A stretch of DNA of 64,000 nt, from positions 3,348,001 to 3,412,000 of the forward strand of contig NZ_RJVJ01000001.1 of assembly GCF_003751605.1 (NCBI RefSeq). Reading direction: 5' to 3'. The position numbers were made by a program, and so were the translations under genes. Every line of letters begins with the position of its first letter. Within the stretch, counting starts at the first letter, position 1. Shown one piece after another: positions 27,243 to 39,161 of the stretch. The notes beneath the pieces were generated by a model. It saw only the letters and a program-made list of their open reading frames with translations, was not told the origin of the DNA and ran no database searches. The DNA comes from Kitasatospora cineracea (GTDB taxonomy: Bacteria > Actinomycetota > Actinomycetes > Streptomycetales > Streptomycetaceae).

Positions 27243-28595
27243 ATGCCATTGACCCCCGAGGACGTTCGGAACAAGCAGTTCACGACCGTCCGGCTGCGCG
27301 AAGGCTATGACGAGGACGAGGTCGATGCCTTCCTCGACGAGGTCGAAGCCGAGCTGACCCGCCTGCTGCGCGAGAACGAGGACCTGCGCGCCAAGCTGGC
27401 CGCCGCCACGCGTGCCGCCGCGCAGAACCAGGCGAACATGCGCAAGGAGCAGCAGGCTCCGCAGGACGGCGGCCGCCCCGGCGCCCCCGTCCCCGCCGCC
27501 ATATCCGGCCCGCCGGTGCCCGGCCAGCAGGGCCCCGGTCCGCAGCAGCTCGGCGGTCCGCAGCAGCTCGGCGGCCCCCAGCAGGGGATGGGCAACCAGC
27601 AGGGCATGGGCAACCAGCAGGGCATGGGCCAGGGCATGGGCAACCAGCCGCTCGGCCTGCCCTCCGGCGCCCCGCAGCTGCCCGCCGGTCAGCAGCAGGG
27701 CATGGGCGGCCCGATGGGCAACCCGATGCAGCAGCAGATGGGCCAGACCATGGGCGGCCAGCAGCAGTTGGTCCAGCCGATGGGCGGCCAGATGCTGCAG
27801 CCGATGGGCAACCCGATGCAGCAGCAGATGGGCCAGACCATGGGCGGGCAGCAGCTCCAGCCGATGGGCGGGCAGCAGCTGCAGCCGATGGGCGGCCCGA
27901 TGGGCAACCCGATGCAGCAGCAGCAGAACCCCGGTGGCGACAGCGCCGCCCGCGTCCTGGCGCTCGCCCAGCAGACCGCGGACCAGGCCATCTCCGAGGC
28001 CCGCTCCGAGGCCAACAAGATCGTCGGCGAGGCCCGCAGCCGCGCCGAGGGCCTGGAGCGGGACGCCCGTGCCAAGGCCGACGCCCTGGAGCGGGACGCC
28101 CAGGAGAAGCACCGCGTCGCGATGGGCTCGCTGGAGTCCGCCCGCGCCACCCTGGAGCGCAAGGTCGAGGACCTGCGCGCCTTCGAGCGCGAGTACCGCA
28201 CGCGGCTGAAGTCCTACCTGGAGACCCAGCTGCGCCAGCTGGAGTCGCAGGCGGACGACTCGCTCGCCCCGCCGCGGATCCCCGCCACCGCGTCGCTGCC
28301 GCCGGCCGCGTCGTCGATGGCGCCCGCCGGTGCCAGCGCGATGTCCTCCCCGGCGCCGTCCTTCGGCTCCACCCCGTCCTTCGGCGGGAACCAGTCCTTC
28401 GGCGGTTCCTCCTTCGGCGGCTCGTCCGGCGCCCCGTCCTTCGGCGGTGCCTCGGCGAGCAGCGGCAACGGGGCGATGGCGCCGGCGGGCATGACCCAGC
28501 CGATGGCGGCCGTGCGGCCGCAGCCCCCGCAGCCGATGCAGCAGGCGCCCGCTCCGATGCGCGGCTTCCTGATCGACGAGGACGGCGACAACTAG
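27243..28595 (+). CDS. divIVA: Polar growth protein DivIVA
   Basis: A 450-residue coiled-coil protein that marks hyphal tips and directs apical growth in Streptomyces. The N-terminal lipid-binding domain is MPLTPEDVRNKQFTTVRLREGYDEDEVDAFLDEVE, followed by a first coiled coil (to about residue 65). A long low-complexity insert (about residues 80-235), built of repeated PMG, QQ and GMGNQQ units, then a second coiled coil (about 240-340) and a Ser/Phe/Gly-rich tail ending GFLIDEDGDN. The insert separates the two coils as in other Streptomyces DivIVA proteins. It is the last gene of the cluster; a terminator follows. Confidence 0.96.
   Translation: MPLTPEDVRNKQFTTVRLREGYDEDEVDAFLDEVEAELTRLLRENEDLRAKLAAATRAAAQNQANMRKEQQAPQDGGRPGAPVPAAISGPPVPGQQGPGPQQLGGPQQLGGPQQGMGNQQGMGNQQGMGQGMGNQPLGLPSGAPQLPAGQQQGMGGPMGNPMQQQMGQTMGGQQQLVQPMGGQMLQPMGNPMQQQMGQTMGGQQLQPMGGQQLQPMGGPMGNPMQQQQNPGGDSAARVLALAQQTADQAISEARSEANKIVGEARSRAEGLERDARAKADALERDAQEKHRVAMGSLESARATLERKVEDLRAFEREYRTRLKSYLETQLRQLESQADDSLAPPRIPATASLPPAASSMAPAGASAMSSPAPSFGSTPSFGGNQSFGGSSFGGSSGAPSFGGASASSGNGAMAPAGMTQPMAAVRPQPPQPMQQAPAPMRGFLIDEDGDN
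27535..27930 (+). repeat. Low-complexity Gln/Met/Gly repeat inside divIVA
   Basis: Short units such as cagcagatgggccag and gggcaaccagcagggcatg recur in tandem and interspersed copies, encoding GMGNQQ, PMGNPMQQQMGQTMGGQQ-type blocks. The repeats are in frame and are likely to vary in number between strains by slippage or recombination. Confidence 0.8.
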
Positions 28596-28617
28596 CAGTA
28601 GCGCAGCGCGCAACCGA

Positions 28618-28655
28618 AAGGGCGCCCTTGGCCGTTGGAGGCTGGGGGCGCCCTT
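28618..28655 (+). terminator. Terminator of the dcw/divIVA transcript
   Basis: aagggcgccc (28618-28627) and gggcgccctt (28646-28655) form a 10-bp stem with an 18-base loop, 22 bases after the divIVA stop. Confidence 0.75.
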
Positions 28656-28707
28656 CGCCGTCGGCGGGTGCCGTCCGGGGAGGGCGGCCCCTGCGGCCCG
28701 GCCGGGC

Positions 28708-28780
28708 GCGCGGTTCCCCGCGCCCCCGGCTGTCGGCTGCCGGGCTTGCCGGCTCCTGCCGGGGGCGCGGGGAACCGCGC
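28708..28780. terminator. 23-bp perfect inverted repeat between divIVA and ileS
   Basis: The arms 28708-28730 and 28758-28780 are perfectly complementary over 23 bases around a 27-base loop. The core, gttccccgcgcccc, is a sequence often seen between streptomycete genes, and a related copy forms a hairpin at 47107-47134. It ends 7 bases before the ileS stop on the other strand, so it suits termination of ileS as well as of readthrough from divIVA. Confidence 0.75.
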
Positions 28781-28787
28781 GGTGCGC

Positions 28788-31919
<3,132 letters not shown>

Positions 31920-32195
31920 GGCGGGCGTTCAACCTCCGGCGGATGCGTGGACTGGCTCCGACGGAGGGACGAGACGGCGAGCCGCCCCGCGGTACCACCC
32001 TCCTTGACCGCGCGCGCTGCGGCCCTCTCTTTGGGTTTGCGGCCGGTTCTACCGGGCCCGTGACCGGGCCGTTCTTCCGGCGGCTCCGGGGTGATCTTCC
32101 CGCCGCGCACACCCCCGGGCTCACACCGCCCCCGGGTCGCTCCTGGCTGCGTACGTCGGTACTCGTCCCATCTGCGCCTTGCAGGGCCCAGTGTA
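31920..32195 (-). promoter_or_regulatory. T-box leader RNA of ileS with candidate promoter
   Basis: On the minus strand, AGGGTGGTACCGCG (32001-31988) is an exact T-box consensus, the element that pairs with the free acceptor end of uncharged tRNA. GGAGGG before it and CCCTCC after it can form the antisequestrator. Upstream, a short stem (cggcgg/ccgccg) presents gaagatcacc, where ATC (32095-32093) would be the isoleucine specifier. The loop after it has the ggaagaac and gtagaacc stretches typical of actinobacterial T-boxes, which act on translation. A TACACT -10 (32195-32190) would start the RNA near 32183. The ileS ribosome site (31932-31936) lies downstream, where it can be sequestered. Confidence 0.88.
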
Positions 32196-32427
32196 TCGGC
32201 CCCCGCAAGCGGCTTTGTGCACCCGCGAGCCGGGGCCGGGTGGTTAGCCGGGGGCGATCTGGGCACAACTTGTGCAGCGCCGGCCCGACGGCGGCTGCGC
32301 GGGTGGGATCGGTGAGGCGCTTCGGTATGTCCCGTTGTGGGGCGATTCGATGGGGTTTATCGTTCCGGGACCGGCAAGATCGTCGGGAACCGACGCTTCT
32401 GATCATTCGTGAATGAGGTCGAAAGCC
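32196..32427. other. Intergenic DNA between the ileS leader and the DksA-like gene
   Basis: The start regions of both divergent transcripts must lie here. Apart from a gcacaa/ttgtgc dyad (32264-32275) I see no clear operator. Sequence from about 32330 to 32420 is less GC-rich, as expected for a promoter of the DksA-like gene, but no matched -35/-10 pair stands out. Confidence 0.4.
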
Positions 32428-33006
32428 ATGGCTGAGAAAGCGACAGGAACCGTGACCAGGAGGTCGCGCGAGGCCGTGGCGGGCGACCCAGGGGAGGGGA
32501 CCGTGAGTACTGCGCGGCGAAAGACCGGCACCACCGGACACACCGCGGCGAGCAGCCGCACCCACGTGCCGGCGGGCACCGGAGCCCGCGGCGGCGCCGA
32601 GGCGGTCGACCCGGCCGAGCTGCCGGTCCGCCCCGGCGAGGACCCGTGGACGGCCGAGGAGGTGGCCGAGCTGCACGAGGAGCTGGCCGCCGACATCGTC
32701 CGGCTGCGGGCCGAGATCGAGGCCTCCGAGGCCGCCGTCGCCGGTCTGATGCGGGACTCCAACGACGGTGCGGGCGACGACCAGGTCGACGCCGGCACCA
32801 AGAACATCAACCGGGAGAGCGAGCTCGCGCTCGCCAGCAACGCCCGCGACAGCCTCGCCCAGACCGAGCGCGCCCTGGCCCGGCTGGAGGGCACCGGCTT
32901 CGGCCTGTGCGAGTCCTGCGGCCAGCCCGTCGGGAAGGCCCGCCTGCAGGCCTTCCCGCGCGCCACGCTCTGCGTCAGCTGCAAGGCCAAGCAGGAACGC
33001 CGCTGA
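32428..33006 (+). CDS. DksA/TraR-type zinc finger protein
   Basis: A 192-residue protein. The first 75 residues are disordered and basic. A helical part (about 75-150) leads to the C-terminal four-cysteine zinc finger [29 protein letters not shown]. DksA/TraR proteins bind in the secondary channel of RNA polymerase or use the finger otherwise; the acidic coiled-coil tip of true DksA is not obvious, so a transcription role is only likely. The start ATG 32428 follows gaggtcgaaag; an ATG at 32413 lacks a ribosome site. It precedes lspA on the same strand, an order conserved in Streptomyces. Confidence 0.85.
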   Translation: MAEKATGTVTRRSREAVAGDPGEGTVSTARRKTGTTGHTAASSRTHVPAGTGARGGAEAVDPAELPVRPGEDPWTAEEVAELHEELAADIVRLRAEIEASEAAVAGLMRDSNDGAGDDQVDAGTKNINRESELALASNARDSLAQTERALARLEGTGFGLCESCGQPVGKARLQAFPRATLCVSCKAKQERR

Positions 33007-33223
33007 CCGCGGATGCCGGTCGGCCGTCCCCGCGGGCCGGAGGTTTCCGGCCGCGGCGGCCAACGGGGCGGGTGGTGCCGTACCCTCGTCCCCAGTACGT
33101 CGACCGGCATTCCACCCGGCATTCCACACGGCAGCGGAGCGGATCATCAGCACGCCAGGTTCCCACCAGACCCAGGACGACGCCGTCCCCACCGCCCCAC
33201 CCAGCGGGGCGGGTGAGCAGCCG

Positions 33224-33838
33224 GTGAGCCGCCCGGCGGCCGAGCCGGAACACCCGGCCGACGAGGCCGGCGCGACCGCGGCCGAGGGCGCCCGGGTGGT
33301 GGTCCGCCGCCGCCGGATCAGCCTGCTGCTGGCCGTCGCGGTGCTCGCCTACCTGATCGACCTCGGCTCCAAGCTGCTGGTGGTCTCCGAACTGGAGGGC
33401 CGCAGCGAGCCGATCAAGGTGATCGGCGACTGGATGACCTTCCAGGTGATCCGCAACGGCGGCGCCGCGTTCGGCATGGGCCAGGCGATGACGGTGCTGT
33501 TCACCGCGATCGCGGCCGGCGTCATCGTGGTGATCTGGCGGATTGCCCGCCGCCTGTACAGCCTGCCCTGGGCGATCGCGCTGGGCCTGCTGCTCGGCGG
33601 CGCGCTCGGCAACCTCACCGACCGGCTGTTCCGCTCCCCGTCGGTGTTCCGCGGGCACGTGGTCGACTTCATCTCGGTCCAGCACTTCGCGGTCTTCAAC
33701 CTGGCCGACTCGGCGATCGTCTGCGGCGGCATCCTGGTGGTGCTGCTCTCCTTCCGCGGCTCCAACCCGGACGGCACCGTGCACGGCGCCCCGGCGAAGA
33801 AGCAGCCGGCGGAGCAGGACGGCGGCAGCGAGGGCTGA
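33224..33838 (+). CDS. lspA: Lipoprotein signal peptidase LspA
   Basis: A membrane aspartyl protease (204 residues from this start) that removes signal peptides from prolipoproteins. Four membrane helices are visible. Catalytic aspartates lie in GNLTDRLFR...GHVVDFI and FNLADSAI, and the [10 protein letters not shown] loop is conserved. The first canonical in-frame start not deep inside the previous gene is GTG 33224. However, upstream in-frame codons 33134-33163 encode [10 protein letters not shown], which resembles the N terminus of other Streptomyces LspA proteins. The true start may therefore be upstream and non-canonical. A strong terminator follows. Confidence 0.9.
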   Translation: MSRPAAEPEHPADEAGATAAEGARVVVRRRRISLLLAVAVLAYLIDLGSKLLVVSELEGRSEPIKVIGDWMTFQVIRNGGAAFGMGQAMTVLFTAIAAGVIVVIWRIARRLYSLPWAIALGLLLGGALGNLTDRLFRSPSVFRGHVVDFISVQHFAVFNLADSAIVCGGILVVLLSFRGSNPDGTVHGAPAKKQPAEQDGGSEG

Positions 33839-33860
33839 GCCCGCGCCGCCCCGCGCCCGC

Positions 33861-33891
33861 GGTGCCCGCCGGACCAGGTCCGGCGGGCACC
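33861..33891 (+). terminator. Terminator after lspA
   Basis: ggtgcccgccgga (33861-33873) and tccggcgggcacc (33879-33891) form a perfect 13-bp stem with a 5-base loop, 22 bases after the lspA stop. Confidence 0.8.
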
Positions 33892-33956
33892 GGTGTGTCC
33901 GGGGCCGTCCGACCGGGCAGAGTGCTCCGGGACGGGGCGGCGGCCGGGGAGGGCGC

Positions 33957-34826
33957 GTGGGGTGGGACTGGTTCCTGAGGCTGTGGTGCGCGGCGTGGGG
34001 CGCGGTGGCGCTGGTCGGCGCGGTGCGCTCGCTGGCCGGGGTGACGAAGGCGCAGCGGACGGTCCGGCTGACCGGGCGGATCCGGGCGGTCGGGGTGCCG
34101 CGGCACGGCGCCTCGCGGATCGGCGGCATCCCGCTGGAGGTGTCGTACCGGGACCCGGACAGCGGGCGGGAGGTCGTCGTCACGGACGACGAGGGGCGCG
34201 GCGAGACGGTCGCCGCGGCCTGGGCGGGCCGGGAGATCGGGGTCGGCCACCCGCGGGGCCGGCCGCACGAGTTCGGGTTCGCCGACGCGCCGCAGCCGCC
34301 CTCCCGCGGCCTGGCCGGGCCCGCCGCCGCGCTGTTCGCGGCCTACGCGGGCCTGGTGGCGCTGGCCGCGCTGCACCGGGGGTGGCCGTGGGCGCTGGTC
34401 GGCGGCGCGGGCCCGTGGGCGCTGTCCGGCCTCTGGCACCTGCCGGGGGCCGTCCGGGACCGGCGGGGCAGGCGGGAGCGGCTGGCCGCGATGGACGCGG
34501 TGCCGGGCCGGATCGTCGCGGTGTTCCGGGACGTCCGGACCGACGAGGAGAGCGGCTCCGTGCTGACCACCCGTACCCCGGTGGTGGCGTTCACCACCCG
34601 CGACGGCACCGCCGTCACCGCGCACTGCACCGCGCACCTCGCCGACCCGGCCCGGGCGCGGGGGCGCGAGGTGACGGTGCACCACACGCCCGCGAACCCG
34701 GCCGAGTTCACCCTGGACCCGGCGGCCGACCGGCGCTCGTGGGCCTGGGACGTCGCGGTGCACGTCGCCGCCGTGGTGGTGCTGGCGGCGACGGCCGCGG
34801 TGGGCGCGGTGCTGCTGCTGCGCTGA
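33957..34826 (+). CDS. DUF3592-like membrane protein
   Basis: A 289-residue protein with one N-terminal membrane helix (about residues 4-24), a small beta-rich segment containing VTLTGRIRAVG-like and LEVSYRDPDSGREVVVTD strands, two central helices (about 110-150), a second copy of the beta-rich segment (GRIVAVFRDVRTDEESGSV...VVAFTTRDGTAVTAH) and a C-terminal helix (about 265-287). The repeated beta unit resembles DUF3592, a family of unknown function. The start is GTG 33957. Its stop is 3 bases from the stop of the converging flavoprotein gene, with no hairpin between them. Confidence 0.65.
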   Translation: MGWDWFLRLWCAAWGAVALVGAVRSLAGVTKAQRTVRLTGRIRAVGVPRHGASRIGGIPLEVSYRDPDSGREVVVTDDEGRGETVAAAWAGREIGVGHPRGRPHEFGFADAPQPPSRGLAGPAAALFAAYAGLVALAALHRGWPWALVGGAGPWALSGLWHLPGAVRDRRGRRERLAAMDAVPGRIVAVFRDVRTDEESGSVLTTRTPVVAFTTRDGTAVTAHCTAHLADPARARGREVTVHHTPANPAEFTLDPAADRRSWAWDVAVHVAAVVVLAATAAVGAVLLLR

Positions 34827-34829
34827 GGC

Positions 34830-36347
34830 TCAGGCGGTGAGCAGGGCGGTGATCTCCTCGGCCAGCTCCGGGCCGAGCCGGCCCCAGCCCTCCTTGTAGC
34901 CGTAGACCGAGGCCAGCGTGCGGGCCTCGTAGTCGCCGTTCAGCACCTCGATGTCCTCGGGGGTGATCAGCGACGGGTGGGCGACGCCGACGGCCGAGGA
35001 GACCTTGGTCAACTCCCGGCGCAGGGTGCGCAGGTAGACCGCGGCCCGGGTGGCCTTGGAGGCCGGGTCGATGCCGCGGGCCAGCCACGGGTTCTGGGTG
35101 GCGATGCCGGTCGGGCAGCGGTCGGTGTGGCACTTCTGGGCCTGGATGCAGCCGATCGACAGCATCGCCTCGCGGGCCACGTTGACCATGTCGGCGCCCA
35201 GCGCGAAGGCCACCGCGGCGTTCTCGGGCAGGCCGAGCTTGCCGGAGCCGATGAAGGTCAGCCGGTCGGTCAGGCCCAGCTCGGCGAAGGTGCCGTAGAC
35301 CCGGGAGAAGCCCATCCGGAACGGCAGCGACACCGAGTCGGCGAACATCCGCGGGGCCGCGCCGGTGCCGCCCTCGCCGCCGTCGACGGTCACGAAGTCC
35401 ACGCCGCGGTCGCCGCGGGCCGTCATCGAGGCCAGCTCCTGCCAGAAGCCCAGCTCGCCGACCGCGCTCTTGATGCCGACCGGCAGGCCGGTCTCGGCGG
35501 CCAGCAGCTCGACGAAGTCCAGCATCGAGTCGGCGTCGCCGAACGCGCTGTGCCGGGACGGCGAGGCACAGTCCCGCCCGACCGGGATGCCGCGGATCTC
35601 GGCGATCTCCGGCGTCACCTTGGCGCCCGGCAGCATGCCGCCCAGGCCCGGCTTGGCGCCCTGCGAGAGCTTGATCTCGATCGCCCGGACCGGGGCGGAC
35701 GCCACCACCTCCTTGAGCTTGCCGAGGTCGAAGCTGCCGTCCTCGTTGCGGCACCCGAAGTACGAGGTGCCCAGCTGCAGCACCAGGTCGCCGCCGCCCT
35801 TGCGGTGGTACGGGGACAGGCCGCCCTCGCCGGTGTTGTGCAGCGCGCCGGCCTGCGCCGCGCCCTCGTTCAGGGCGGTGATCGCGGCGCCGGAGAGCGA
35901 GCCGAAGCTCATCGCGGAGATGTTCACCACGCTGCTCGGGCGGAACGCCCCGGCGCGCCCGCGCGGGCCGCCCAGCACCTTGGCCGAGGGCAGCGGCGCC
36001 TGCGGGTCGTGGGCGTCGGGCAGCGGGCCGGCGAAGGTGCGCTGCTTCAGGTAGGCGTGGCCCTGCACGTGCGCGACGTCCACCTCGGTGCCGAACCCGG
36101 AGTAGTTGTTCTCCTCCTTGGCCGAGGCGTAGATCCAGCTGCGCTGGTCGCGGCTGAACGGACGCTCCTCCTCGTTGGAGGTCACGATGTACTGCCGCAG
36201 CTCCGGGCCGATCCGCTCCAGCAGGTAGCGGGCGTGCCCGGCCACCGGGAAGTTGCGCAGCAGCGCGTGCCGCTTCTGGAGCAGGTCGCGGGCGGCGAGC
36301 GCGGCCACCGCGGCCGCGGCGGCGGTGCCTATCGTGCGGGCCTTCAT
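34830..36347 (-). CDS. FMN-binding glutamate synthase family protein
   Basis: A 505-residue protein. A single membrane helix at the N terminus (about residues 5-25) is followed by the glutamate synthase central/FMN domain: AISMSFGSLS-type SAMSFGSLSGAAI, GTSYFGCRN, the substrate and FMN loops EIKLSQGAKPGLGGMLPG and DGGEGGTGAAP, and the cysteine cluster CIQAQKCHTDRCPTGIATQ. This is the stand-alone GltB-like domain without glutaminase or GltD partner, so it is probably not a full glutamate synthase; the true substrate is unknown. The start ATG 36347 lies behind aggggga. It converges on the DUF3592-like gene. Confidence 0.88.
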   Translation of the reverse strand: MKARTIGTAAAAAVAALAARDLLQKRHALLRNFPVAGHARYLLERIGPELRQYIVTSNEEERPFSRDQRSWIYASAKEENNYSGFGTEVDVAHVQGHAYLKQRTFAGPLPDAHDPQAPLPSAKVLGGPRGRAGAFRPSSVVNISAMSFGSLSGAAITALNEGAAQAGALHNTGEGGLSPYHRKGGGDLVLQLGTSYFGCRNEDGSFDLGKLKEVVASAPVRAIEIKLSQGAKPGLGGMLPGAKVTPEIAEIRGIPVGRDCASPSRHSAFGDADSMLDFVELLAAETGLPVGIKSAVGELGFWQELASMTARGDRGVDFVTVDGGEGGTGAAPRMFADSVSLPFRMGFSRVYGTFAELGLTDRLTFIGSGKLGLPENAAVAFALGADMVNVAREAMLSIGCIQAQKCHTDRCPTGIATQNPWLARGIDPASKATRAAVYLRTLRRELTKVSSAVGVAHPSLITPEDIEVLNGDYEARTLASVYGYKEGWGRLGPELAEEITALLTA

Positions 36348-36560
36348 GGGACTTCCCCCTCGTGTTCGGCCCCGTCCCCGTCGACCGGGCCGTCGTGTGG
36401 TGGTGCAGACCGATGCTAGGAGGCGGGCCCGGGCGGTCGGCGGCCAGGGCCCGGAGGGGCCCGGAGGGGCTCCGGCCGGTGCGCGGCGGGGCCTCGGGCG
36501 GGGTGCGGGGCGGGGGCCGGTGGGGTCGGGGGGAGGTGCGGGTCGGGCATACTCGGGTGG

Positions 36561-37499
36561 GTGAGTATCGCAGCGCAGACCCGTAGCCTCCCCGTACCCG
36601 ACGGCCTGGAGGGCGAGCGGCTGGACGCCGCCCTGGCCCGGATGTTCGGGTTCTCCCGCACCAAGGCCGCCGAACTCGCCGCCGAGGGCAAGGTGACGCT
36701 GGACGGCGCGGTCGCCGGGAAGTCGGACCGGGTCACCGCCGGGTCCTGGCTGGAGGTCGAGATCCCGGCCCCGGCGGCGCCGGTGCAGATCGTCGCCGAG
36801 GCCGTCGAGGGCATGCGGATCATCCACGACGACGACCACGTCGTGGTGATCGACAAGCCGGTCGGCGTGGCCGCGCACCCCAGCCCCGGCTGGACCGGCC
36901 CCACCGTGATCGGCGGTCTGGCCGCGGCCGGCTACCGGATCTCCACCTCGGGCGCCGCCGAGCGCCAGGGCGTCGTGCACCGGCTGGACGTCGGCACCTC
37001 CGGGATCATGGTGGTCGCCAAGTCCGAGCGGGCCTACACCGACCTGAAGCGGCAGTTCCACGACCGGGTCACCGAGAAGAAGTACAACGCGCTGGTCCAG
37101 GGCCACCCCGACCCGCTGTCCGGCACCGTGGACGCGCCGATCGGCCGGCACCCCAGCAGCGACTGGAAGTGGGCCGTCACCCGGGACGGCAAGCCGTCCG
37201 TCACGCACTACGACCTGATCGAGGCGTACCGGGCCGCGTCGCTGCTGGACATCAAGCTGGAGACCGGCCGCACCCACCAGATCCGGGTGCACATGTCGGC
37301 GCTGCGCCACCCCTGCGTCGGCGACCTGACCTACGGCGCGGACCCGACGCTGGCCAAGCGGCTGGGCCTGACCCGGCAGTGGCTGCACGCCGTCTCGCTG
37401 GGCTTCGAGCACCCCGAGGACGGGCGCTGGGTGGAGTTCACCTCCACCTACCCGGAGGACCTGCAGCACGCGCTGGACGTCATCGCGGCGGAGAGCTGA
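36561..37499 (+). CDS. RluA/RluD family pseudouridine synthase
   Basis: A 312-residue enzyme. An N-terminal S4 RNA-binding domain (about residues 14-75, [28 protein letters not shown]) is followed by the RluA catalytic domain with the active-site Asp in [19 protein letters not shown] and the [15 protein letters not shown] motif. It converts uridine to pseudouridine in rRNA, most like RluD (23S positions 1911/1915/1917). Position after lspA is conserved in Streptomyces. The start is GTG 36561; no ribosome site precedes it, and a catact 15-10 bases upstream suggests a leaderless mRNA. The GNAT gene follows after one base. Confidence 0.92.
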   Translation: MSIAAQTRSLPVPDGLEGERLDAALARMFGFSRTKAAELAAEGKVTLDGAVAGKSDRVTAGSWLEVEIPAPAAPVQIVAEAVEGMRIIHDDDHVVVIDKPVGVAAHPSPGWTGPTVIGGLAAAGYRISTSGAAERQGVVHRLDVGTSGIMVVAKSERAYTDLKRQFHDRVTEKKYNALVQGHPDPLSGTVDAPIGRHPSSDWKWAVTRDGKPSVTHYDLIEAYRAASLLDIKLETGRTHQIRVHMSALRHPCVGDLTYGADPTLAKRLGLTRQWLHAVSLGFEHPEDGRWVEFTSTYPEDLQHALDVIAAES

Positions 37500-37500
37500 G

Positions 37501-37977
37501 ATGGGCACCCCGCTGACGGGCGTGTCGATCCGGGTGGTCGACGGGGACGCGGAGATGGCGCTGGCGCGCGGCGTGCGGCACGAGGTGTTCGTGGTCGAGC
37601 AGGACGTGCCGCCGGAGCTGGAGTACGACGAGTACGACGCCACCTCGGCGCACCTGCTGGCCGTCGGCCCCGACGGCGCGGCGCTCGGCACCGCCCGGCT
37701 GATCCACGGCGCCGAGGCGCTGGCGATGACCGGCGGCACCGAGGGCCGGGTGCTGCTCGGCCGGCTCGCCGTGGTCGCCGCCGCCCGCGGCACCGGCCTC
37801 GGCGCGCGACTGGTGCGCGCGGTCGAGGAGTTGGGCCGCGAGCACGGGGCGCGCGAGGTCGAGCTGCACGCGCAGGTGCAGGCGCTCGGGTTCTACGAGC
37901 GGCTCGGGTACGCGGCCGAGGGGCCGGTGTACGACGACGCCGGGATCCCGCACCGGACCATGACCCGGGTGCTGTAG
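37501..37977 (+). CDS. GNAT family N-acetyltransferase (ElaA-like)
   Basis: A 158-residue acetyltransferase. The GNAT motif A is LGRLAVVAAARGTGLGARLVRAVEEL, which binds acetyl-CoA, and motif B is ALGFYERLGYAAEGPVYDDAGIPHRTM. The start region RVVDGDAEMALARGVRHEVFVVEQ matches small ElaA/YjcF-type GNATs. The substrate is unknown. It begins one base after the pseudouridine synthase stop and is surely co-transcribed; it converges on the MscS gene. Confidence 0.88.
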   Translation: MGTPLTGVSIRVVDGDAEMALARGVRHEVFVVEQDVPPELEYDEYDATSAHLLAVGPDGAALGTARLIHGAEALAMTGGTEGRVLLGRLAVVAAARGTGLGARLVRAVEELGREHGAREVELHAQVQALGFYERLGYAAEGPVYDDAGIPHRTMTRVL

Positions 37978-38001
37978 CGGCTGGGCGGTCCTGCCGCGCG
38001 T

Positions 38002-39012
38002 TCAGTCGGTGCGCACGCGCGGCAGGGACTCCGGGTGCTGGTCGCGCAGGTACGCCAGCAGGTGTTCGCGGGCGGCGAGCCGGAGGGCGGCGGTGGTGTC
38101 CGGGTCGCGGGCGGTCATGGTGGCGCGGACCACGACGGTGGACGGGGTGGTGTCGGAGACGGCGAGGGACCAGTCCCGGCCGTCCCAGAGCCCGCTGCCG
38201 GCCAGGTAGCGCCCCAGTTCGGCGCGCAGCGCGTCGACGGGGGTGCGGTGGTCGAGGTGGAGCAGGACCCAGCCGAGCAGGCCGGGGTCGCGGCGGGTCC
38301 AGTTCTCGTAGGGCCTGGAGACGAAGTAGGAGACCGGGACGACCAGGCGGCGCTCGTCCCACAGCCGCAGCACCAGGTAGGAGAGGGTGATCTCCTCGAC
38401 GGTGCCCTGCTGGCCGTCCACCACGACGGTGTCGCCGATCCGGACGGTGTCGCTGAAGGCGATCTGCAGGCCGGCGAAGAAGTTGCCGAGCGCGGACTGG
38501 GCGGCGATGCCCGCGATGATGCCGATGATGCCGGCGGAGGCGAGCAGGCTGGCGCCGACGGTGCGCATGGCGTCGAAGGTGAGCAGCAGGGCGCCGGCGG
38601 TGACCGTCCAGAGCACGGCGGAGCCGACCCGGCGGACCAGGCCGAGCTGGGTGCGCACCCGCTGGATGCGGGAGGCGTCCTCGGTGACCGTCTGGTAGCG
38701 GCTGAAGGCGGCTTCGACGACGGCGGCCAGCACCCGGACGGTCAGCCAGCCGAGCGAGCCGATCAGCACCAGCAGGACGCCGTGCCGGAGCGCGTCGTCG
38801 TCGCTGTGGAAGATCCGGCGCACCGGCCGGGCGGCGAGCAGCAGGGCGGAGAGCAGCACCAGTTGGAGCGGGACGCGGCAGCGGCGCAGCTGGGCCCAGA
38901 CCGGGGCGTCGGGGTGGCGGGCGTCGAGGCGCTGGAGGGTCTGGTCGACCAGCCAGCCGGCGAACAGGGTGGCGAAGACGGCGGTGAGCAGGCTGGCGAG
39001 CGGCCAGAGCAC
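38002..39012 (-). CDS. MscS-type mechanosensitive channel
   Basis: A 336-residue membrane protein. Three or four helices in the first 150 residues lead to the pore-lining signature LLASAGIIGIIAGIAAQSALGNFFAGLQIAFSDTVRIGDTVVVDG, which is the MscS hallmark. A cytosolic beta domain follows (GTVEEITLSYLVLRLWDERRLVVPVSYF). Such channels open under membrane tension to release solutes on osmotic down-shock. The start is GTG 39012 behind gaggtga. It is divergent from the hydrolase-ABC gene. Confidence 0.92.
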   Translation of the reverse strand: MLWPLASLLTAVFATLFAGWLVDQTLQRLDARHPDAPVWAQLRRCRVPLQLVLLSALLLAARPVRRIFHSDDDALRHGVLLVLIGSLGWLTVRVLAAVVEAAFSRYQTVTEDASRIQRVRTQLGLVRRVGSAVLWTVTAGALLLTFDAMRTVGASLLASAGIIGIIAGIAAQSALGNFFAGLQIAFSDTVRIGDTVVVDGQQGTVEEITLSYLVLRLWDERRLVVPVSYFVSRPYENWTRRDPGLLGWVLLHLDHRTPVDALRAELGRYLAGSGLWDGRDWSLAVSDTTPSTVVVRATMTARDPDTTAALRLAAREHLLAYLRDQHPESLPRVRTD

Positions 39013-39148
39013 GGGTCACCTCGCTGGCGTCCGGCAACGGGGGGATTCGCACCCTATCGTGGGGGATCGTGGCGGTTCGTCAGCCGGGCCGGGGAGGGGC
39101 CGTACCGGATCGTCGGCGGGCTGATGGGTTCCTTACCTGCCGCCCGGT

Positions 39149-39154
39149 TAGGAT
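39149..39154 (+). promoter_or_regulatory. -10 element for a leaderless hydrolase-ABC mRNA
   Basis: TAGGAT lies 8-13 bases before ATG 39162. A transcript starting 7 bases after the element would begin essentially at the start codon. No Shine-Dalgarno is present. The -35 is weak. Confidence 0.5.
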
Positions 39155-39161
39155 CACCGCC

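Noticed and set aside
27535..27930. Repeats in divIVA as a possible CRISPR or mobile element
   Set aside because: They are short, in-frame codon repeats without spacers or constant unit length, and encode the known type of DivIVA linker.
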